From Ochotona curzoniae (Eukaryota; Chordata; Mammalia; Lagomorpha; Ochotonidae), in the NCBI RefSeq assembly GCF_017591425.1, contig NW_024467104.1, positions 124,001 through 188,000 on the forward strand: 64,000 bases of DNA, in the 5' to 3' direction. The translations under genes and the position numbers were made by a program. Positions 58,391 to 64,000 of this stretch are shown one piece after another (positions within the stretch are counted from its first letter, which is position 1; each line of letters starts with the position of its first letter). The notes under the pieces were generated by a model that was not told where the DNA came from, did not search any database, and worked only from the letters and a program-made list of their open reading frames with translations.

Positions 58391-58406
58391 ACCTACAGAA
58401 AGAGGA
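58391..58406 (-). other. Probable 3' splice site before receptor 6
   Basis: On the minus strand cctctttctgtag ends in AG (58394-58393), the best pyrimidine tract of all acceptors in the window, 34 bases upstream of the ATG at 58358. Confidence 0.6.
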
Positions 58407-58834
58407 AGACACCTAATGAATCATCCAGAAATGATGCTGTGCATTTCGTACTACGGACAGAGAATAGTCCCTGTGTCTGTGGAGTACGTTCTTGTCACTA
58501 TGTACTTTACGTGTAGCAAACTTTTGAAAAGATAATGCCTCCCAGTTTAATCACTGATTGCTTATCTCGCAGAGTGAGTATGAGAGTATCAGTCTCCTGC
58601 ATGGAACAGCATGGTATTAGACAAATTAATCTCAAGAAAAATGTAATGCAGTTATTTCCTCTTGCTTGTCTTTCAAATTTATGTTCCACATAATATGTGC
58701 AAACTGGTTTTTTCACCCAATACAATTACAAATTCAGTACACTGGAGTTAAAGAATTCTTGGGTAGTTTTTTTTTTTTTTTTTTCAGTTTGTGGAAATCT
58801 ACCAAAACCTTTTACATGTACTCCTCCATGTGTT
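58407..58834. other. 5' flank of receptor 6
   Basis: No coding region. T-run at 58767-58785. Presumably intron of receptor 6. Confidence 0.45.
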
Positions 58835-59085
58835 AAAATTTTGAAAATACATGTCTCGGTGAGCAGAGGTTTGGCTAAATCCACATCTCACCGTAGACTG
58901 GATTCTCGGCTTTGGCTCTGGTTTCTTGTTAAGGCATCCTCGCACATGTAAGGGTGATGGCTCCAATAATGAGATTTGCCCCTGCCTGTGGGAGACCTGG
59001 CTTGTGTTCTGGGCTGTTGGCTGCAGTCCCCAATCGATGAACAGATTCACACTATTTCAAGAGTGAACCAGAGGATGGGAGTGAC
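58835..59085 (+). mobile_element. Old degraded SINE
   Basis: gcctgtgggagacctggc, ggctgcagtccccaatcg and agagtgaaccagaggatggg follow the SINE order. The head is eroded. Confidence 0.55.
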
Positions 59086-59620
59086 TTCCATATAAGAAGC
59101 TTCTGGACAGCAAAGCAAACACCTAACAAAGTGCAGAAAATGTTTACAACTTCTACAGACCATTACCCACGATACATAAGAAGTTCAAGTTAGTAAACAT
59201 CAAACAAACAATCCAGTTAGGAAACAGGCTAAGGACATGCGCACACATTTTTCAAAGGATAAAATAGAAATGAACAATGGACACAAGGAAAAATGCTCAA
59301 GATCAAGAGCCTTAGGGGAGATGCACATAAAAATCCCAAGAAGATATGACCTCACTCGTTAGAATGGCCATCCTCAAACAAGCAGAACAGTAAGAAATAA
59401 ACAGTAATAAACAGCAAGCATGTAGGGGGAAAGATACTCTGAAACATTGCTGCTGGCAATGTAAACCAGCACAGTCATATTAGGAGACAGTGTAGAATTT
59501 TCTCCAAAATTAGAAAATGAATATTCCATAGGACCCAATCACTGTATCTTCTTTAACTTTTATTCTCTCAAGAAGAAATGTTTACACACATGTGAAACAA
59601 CAAGTGCAATTTTACCTGTT
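59086..59620 (+). mobile_element. Old L1 ORF2 fragment
   Basis: Blocks gcttctggacagcaaagcaa, caatccagttaggaaacagg, tttttcaaaggataaaatag, gccttaggggagatgcacat and ttgctgctggcaatgtaaac are the ORF2 C-terminal series, strongly diverged. Confidence 0.75.
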
Positions 59621-60819
59621 CCTTATCCTGAGACTGTTTGTCAAAAAGGTCAGAGAAGAATGTGGTACCCATAAGGTAAGACTGAGACCTGACTAATAAA
59701 GTAATTTAGATGTAGGAAGCAACAGCCATCACTATATCTCTTTTCTCTCTGACGTCACACTAATCCTCCTTGAATAAACTGAGTGGAAAACATTTTAACA
59801 AAAAGGAAATCATTGCATAGAACACATTCACCACAAGCTCTAAGAATGTAAAACTCATTTCACTTCCTTAAGATCATCTCACCTATATGTTTGTCTGACA
59901 TACAGACATGCACAGGCCTTGAGGCACCTGCTGTTACGTCAAGAAAGACAGAAAGCTGTAAGAGTTGACATGTCAGAGACTCAGCTTTAGTGACTGTTGA
60001 CATATAAATGCTGTCTTTGGGTAATGCCTTTCTCTTGAGCCTTTCAAGGGGATTCTACATACCCTGTTGGCAAGAACATTCTGTGAACTTTCTTAGCTAC
60101 AGCTAATTGGATCTCAAGGGTATTTCATTAATATTAGTGGATCTTGCCCAAGGCCCAATTATTTCACCTTTCTGAACTGTGCATTAGAAGAAAACTTTTG
60201 CAGCCATTCCTCTTTATTTACTAGGATGTTTCTAAGTCCATATGATGATACACACTGTATCAGAGAAACAAAGCACAACAGTTAATACAGTTAATCACTA
60301 GTGATTCTGTATATTTAATTACAAATGGACCTGGTATGGACTCTGGATATTAGTCATTCCATAATTAAATGGCTGATGACTATCTGATGTTTAAACTTTT
60401 CATTTATAATATTTTTTGTTTCTAAGTTCATTCTTCATAGCTATCATAACATTCAACATTGTTTCCAGATTACTTGAAGTGAGCTTTATGAGCTCATTAC
60501 AATATCAGTACCTCACACCAAGATGGTTTTAGTACTTAAAATAAGGGAGATTCAGTACTTTTATAAAGTAGTTGTTTTTGATGCCAACATCGGAGGCAGA
60601 GTAATATGAGCATGCTGAAAGCAATTACATTCCTGATTGAGGCCCAAAGCTATCTACTGTGTTTATTCCAGTCATGTAAATTTACCATAACAATATCACT
60701 ATGAAATGAGAGATGGGCATCATTTTAGCCACGAAAAATTTAATCGACAAAGCACAATATTTTCTGACAATGCAAAAGAGGAAGCAACACCCAAATCTTA
60801 CATTATTATTCTTTTCATG
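59621..60819. other. Intergenic DNA
   Basis: No gene or repeat recognised in about 1.2 kb. Confidence 0.45.
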
Positions 60820-61610
60820 TCAGTTTATTTTATTTTATTTTTTATTTTATGATGCAATTCCATAGGTTCTAACTTACTCCCTCCCCAAATTTCCCTTACT
60901 CCCTCCCCAAATTCCCTCCTACCCTGCCTGCTTTCCTCTATATTATTACAATACTGTAGTCTGGCATACGTGGTCATTAAGTCTTCATCCTCATACTTAA
61001 ATGAATCCTGACATTGCAAATACAATGATATCCCAGCATTCTATCTTAAAGCTATACTTACCAGTGACATTGGGAATCCATCTTTGATGTGGAAGTGGAG
61101 ATGCATGCTGAATTGCACCTTCATTTCTGGCATGGGAGTCTCTATTACACAGTTACTCTACATTTCCTTAAAGGAAAAGTCATAGAACCAAATCAACAAC
61201 AGGAATAGAGTTAAAAAATTTACAGCACCGTGGAGTTAACTAACATGCTACTGCATGACAAATGTGTCAGTGAAAAAAAACGAAAAACAAAATCTTCTTG
61301 GGGAAAATGATGCTACCATATGACCTAAACATCAGCGAAATTGAATAAGAAAAGAGAAATTATTTTGAAGAAATGAAAATAAAAGCAAAACTATCAAAAT
61401 CTGTGCATTGAAGCAAAAATGGCACTGAAAGGGCTATTTTGCATGAAGGTTGCTTGTTGCAGAGAGAACATATGCTATTGGTCTTTTTGGGGATTAACTT
61501 TCACTCAACATAATAGTCTCTATTTGGGACCATTTGCTGCAAGTGGTTTAATTTCATTGTTTTTAATGTCTGAGTAGTATTCCACGGAGCAGATGCTTCA
61601 CTAACCTTAT
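60820..61610 (-). mobile_element. L1 3' end, antisense
   Basis: Same block order as 52904-53660: pyrimidine-rich ctccctccccaaattccct (twice in tandem), tattattacaatactgtag, gtgacattgggaatccatc, tgagtagtattccacggagc. An extra 20-base direct repeat (ttactccctccccaaattt-like) sits at 60873-60915. Confidence 0.82.
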
Positions 61611-62127
61611 ATTCTCAGAGCAGTGTTTAAAGCTCTGTGTCACAACACTGTCTGCTTTCACCAATCATGAGACATTCTGTAACTCTCTACTAAAAGAACT
61701 CAAAGAAGCCTGCATCAATGTCTGAAATTATTTCCAATTGACTGAAAAGAGTCAGAAAAATCTCTACAGAGAATCATATTCCGTAAATCACATGTGTTTT
61801 TAGATTAGAAATAGGTCCTAACTGAATTGACTTCAGAGGATATGATCACTCTAACATGTGGAACAACAGTCTAAGAAAGCTGAGGTCATGGCACGAAGGT
61901 GAGTTTTACGGCTCACATGAACATTGTGCTATCATGATATCTGTGCTGGTAGGAGTCAAGATTTAAATGAAACATTGAAACTGACCAAAAGGTAGAAATG
62001 GGCATCGACTGTACTGAAGCACCATCTTTGGAAATGTCTTAAAATTATCTTTCAACTCTGACCCTCCGATATCAGAATAGGAAATGAGCATGCCAAACAT
62101 ACTAATTAAAGTCCGTTCAGGGTGACC
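61611..62127. other. Intergenic DNA
   Basis: No gene recognised. Confidence 0.4.
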
Positions 62128-62400
62128 TGTTAACTAATCTTCCACCCCCTGTTAAACAGCCAGAAAGCCAGGCAAAGAATGTTCTCTGGGACCTCTCCAC
62201 TTTCCTAGTTGAGCTGCCCAGATCCTACAATAGTATAAAATGGACAAAGGGCTTGATTAGACTTAAGTCGATGTCAGTGGGAGCTGACCATGAATTCCTG
62301 GAGACAGAATAATGTCTGCCTCACAAATAAAGATCCAAACATCGAGTGGGAAAAGGCACAGAAACAACAGAACAAGAAGCTTCTAGTTCTAAATATTGCA

Positions 62401-62445
<45 letters not shown>

Positions 62446-63080
62446 TGTGTGAAGAGATTATGGGGAGGGTCTTCCCTGTAAGTCACAATCTACATTGTGT
62501 TACGCTCCAGTTGGCCACACAGCTTTCTGAGTATCAGCTGCTCACAGGCATATCACGCCATTCTACAATTACAAAGGAAGAGCACACAGTTGGCTATTTT
62601 GAGAGATCACCCTTGGATCTCTGCCTGCCTGGCCCATGTGGGATGTCATAGGCACACAGCACACAGGGTTCCCCGTGGAACCCTTCACAATGGTGTTGGC
62701 TAACTGAGACCTCAACCTGGCGAGTTCCCTGGTCGTGCAGGTGAGACTGGTGCTTCTCTCCTCTGTCCTTGGATGACCTGTGCTGGGTCTTCCTTGGTAA
62801 GCAACTCTGAGAAGTCAAATGTGCTGCATGGTCAACCTGCCACCTGGGGCATTCCTGCCAGTCATGTATGTTGTACATGACCTACCACGTGATTCCAAGG
62901 TCCAGAGATATAGACATGCCTTCTAGTGAAGCACAGCGTCACTGCTGGGTGGGAGGACCGTCAGGAGACGTCCTCTGCCTCCCCTTTCTCAGCAAATGCT
63001 TGCTTTACAATAAAGGGTATGCTGCATCAGACTGTCTCTGGTGGTTCTTTCTGCTGGTGAACATAGTCCCCTAACCCCAT
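62128..63080 (+). other. Possible solo LTR or LTR-like element, unconfirmed
   Basis: A compositionally distinct stretch begins tgttaactaatcttccaccc, has a TATA-like box (agtataaaatgg, 62230-62241), and later carries AATAAA at 63009 with ggttctttctgctggtgaac and gtcccctaacccc after it. This is the kind of order seen in retroviral LTRs. A TG microsatellite lies inside. I could not define matching ends, so it may be several elements. Confidence 0.28.
62403..62450. repeat. (TG)n microsatellite
   Basis: More than 20 TG units with one TC interruption near the end. Confidence 0.97.
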
Positions 63081-63790
63081 CAGAGCTTTCTGGGCCCTTC
63101 TGCAGGGAACTCCCAGAGGTTAAAAAGCAAAAGGGAGTCTAAAGTAAACACTGCCTTGCTGTTTACACCTGTTGAAATATTAACAAGAGCAGTGGATTCA
63201 GGTGCAGATGAAGGCAACTTTGACACTGGGGACAGTTATGTAACTTGCTTAAGCTTCATCCCCCTTTGTCCACATAACTGGAATAATTATGACAATAGCT
63301 TCTTGCAGAGGTGCTGTGATAATTATGTGAGAGGTGCAGGTAGTTCTGCAGTACTCCCCTTCTCACCCAAAAGCATTAATAAAGCAGTCCAGAAATAAGC
63401 AGTGAATAAATTTTGAATTACATGCTTTTCTGAGGAATGTGATAAGATCTCATGATGTCCCACTCCATCCTGCCTGGGACTTGACGCATCCTTTTGTTCC
63501 TGGTGTCCATATAGCACACGCAGTCTGCCCTTTGCCCAGGACTTGTGTATGGTATCCAACCAACTCTCACAGTGTCACCATGCTCGCATTCATGCAACTT
63601 TTTATTTAATCAAGACGCCAAAGCAGAAACTGTTTTCACTGTACACTCTTGTTATAGCCCTTTTATTGTTCATTGTTGTTCATCTACTATTCTAATTTAT
63701 AAATTTAATTTTATCCTACATATGAATTTATTTAAAGAAAGAGTATGAGCAAAATTTAAATATCATGATAGGAATATCTTCTTTATTTAC
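63081..63790. other. Intergenic DNA 3' of receptor 7
   Basis: No gene recognised. Confidence 0.4.
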
Positions 63791-63791
63791 A

Positions 63792-64000
63792 TCATTTGTC
63801 ATGGGAATTTGCATTCCTGTTTAATATCATCTTAATGGCATTCTTTACCTCTGCATTTCTTACTGTGTAGATGACAGGATTTAACATGGGAGTGACAAGT
63901 GTGTAAAATACTGCGATGGCTTTATCCATAGGAAAGGTGGCTACTGGTCGCAGATACATAAAAATGCAGGGCACAAAGAACAGGACGACGACTGTGATGT
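63792..64000 (-). CDS. Odorant receptor family 4, 3' part only (cut by window edge)
   Basis: The frame is open from the edge to a stop at 63794-63792. It holds the TM6 end ([14 protein letters not shown]), extracellular loop 3 ([17 protein letters not shown]), and TM7 ([19 protein letters not shown]), with a short tail NSHDK. All family 4 residues of this part are kept. The sequence RPVAT.P.DK is shared with receptor 6 on the same strand, so the two are likely sister genes. The first three quarters lie outside the window, so I cannot say whether it is intact. Confidence 0.93.
   Translation of the reverse strand, partial: ITVVVLFFVPCIFMYLRPVATFPMDKAIAVFYTLVTPMLNPVIYTVRNAEVKNAIKMILNRNANSHDK

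Overview
The window is mammalian nuclear DNA from a lagomorph. It is AT-rich and carries intronless seven-transmembrane odorant receptor exons, many L1 (LINE-1) fragments and about two dozen tRNA-derived C-type SINEs. The youngest SINEs (22030-22373 and 43019-43352) have the lagomorph CSINE body but a head unlike the rabbit version. I therefore infer a pika (Ochotona) rather than a rabbit or hare. This rests on recognition of the repeat, not on a database search.

The single-copy content is an odorant receptor family 4 (OR4A/OR4C-like, class II) cluster. Five intact genes lie at 7769-8686 (+), 23041-23958 (+), 32511-33497 (+), 40729-41646 (+) and 50125-51066 (+). A sixth intact gene lies at 57432-58358 (-), and a seventh is cut by the right edge at 63792-64000 (-). 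A decayed receptor remnant lies at 26700-27085 (+). Orientation flips between 51 and 57 kb, so the last two genes face the first five.

Layout. 1-3.1 kb: an internally deleted L1 with a tandemly repeated 5'UTR, interrupted by two SINEs. 3.1-9.2 kb: duplicated block A with the first receptor. 9.6-17.8 kb: SINE and L1 pile-up, including an almost full-span but broken L1 (about 12.25-16.86 kb) that carries an unidentified 253-bp retroposed insert. 17.9-24.4 kb: duplicated block B with the second receptor; identity to block A is patchy. 24.4-27.1 kb: SINEs, a perfect 42-bp inverted repeat, old L1 and the receptor remnant. 27.1-53.8 kb: three receptors of an older duplication series, with SINEs, L1 3' ends and AT-rich simple DNA. 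53.8-64 kb: two possible retroviral fragments, a GC-rich minus-strand receptor, L1 pieces and the partial receptor.

How it works together: these are separately transcribed receptor genes, not an operon. Each coding exon has a plausible splice acceptor 20 to 60 bases before the ATG, as expected for odorant receptors with untranslated 5' exons. The cluster shows its evolution directly: tandem duplication, gene conversion between copies, start-codon displacement, C-terminal extension, pseudogenisation and repeat insertion. I found no CRISPR array, no bacterial-type system and no non-receptor protein gene that I can defend.
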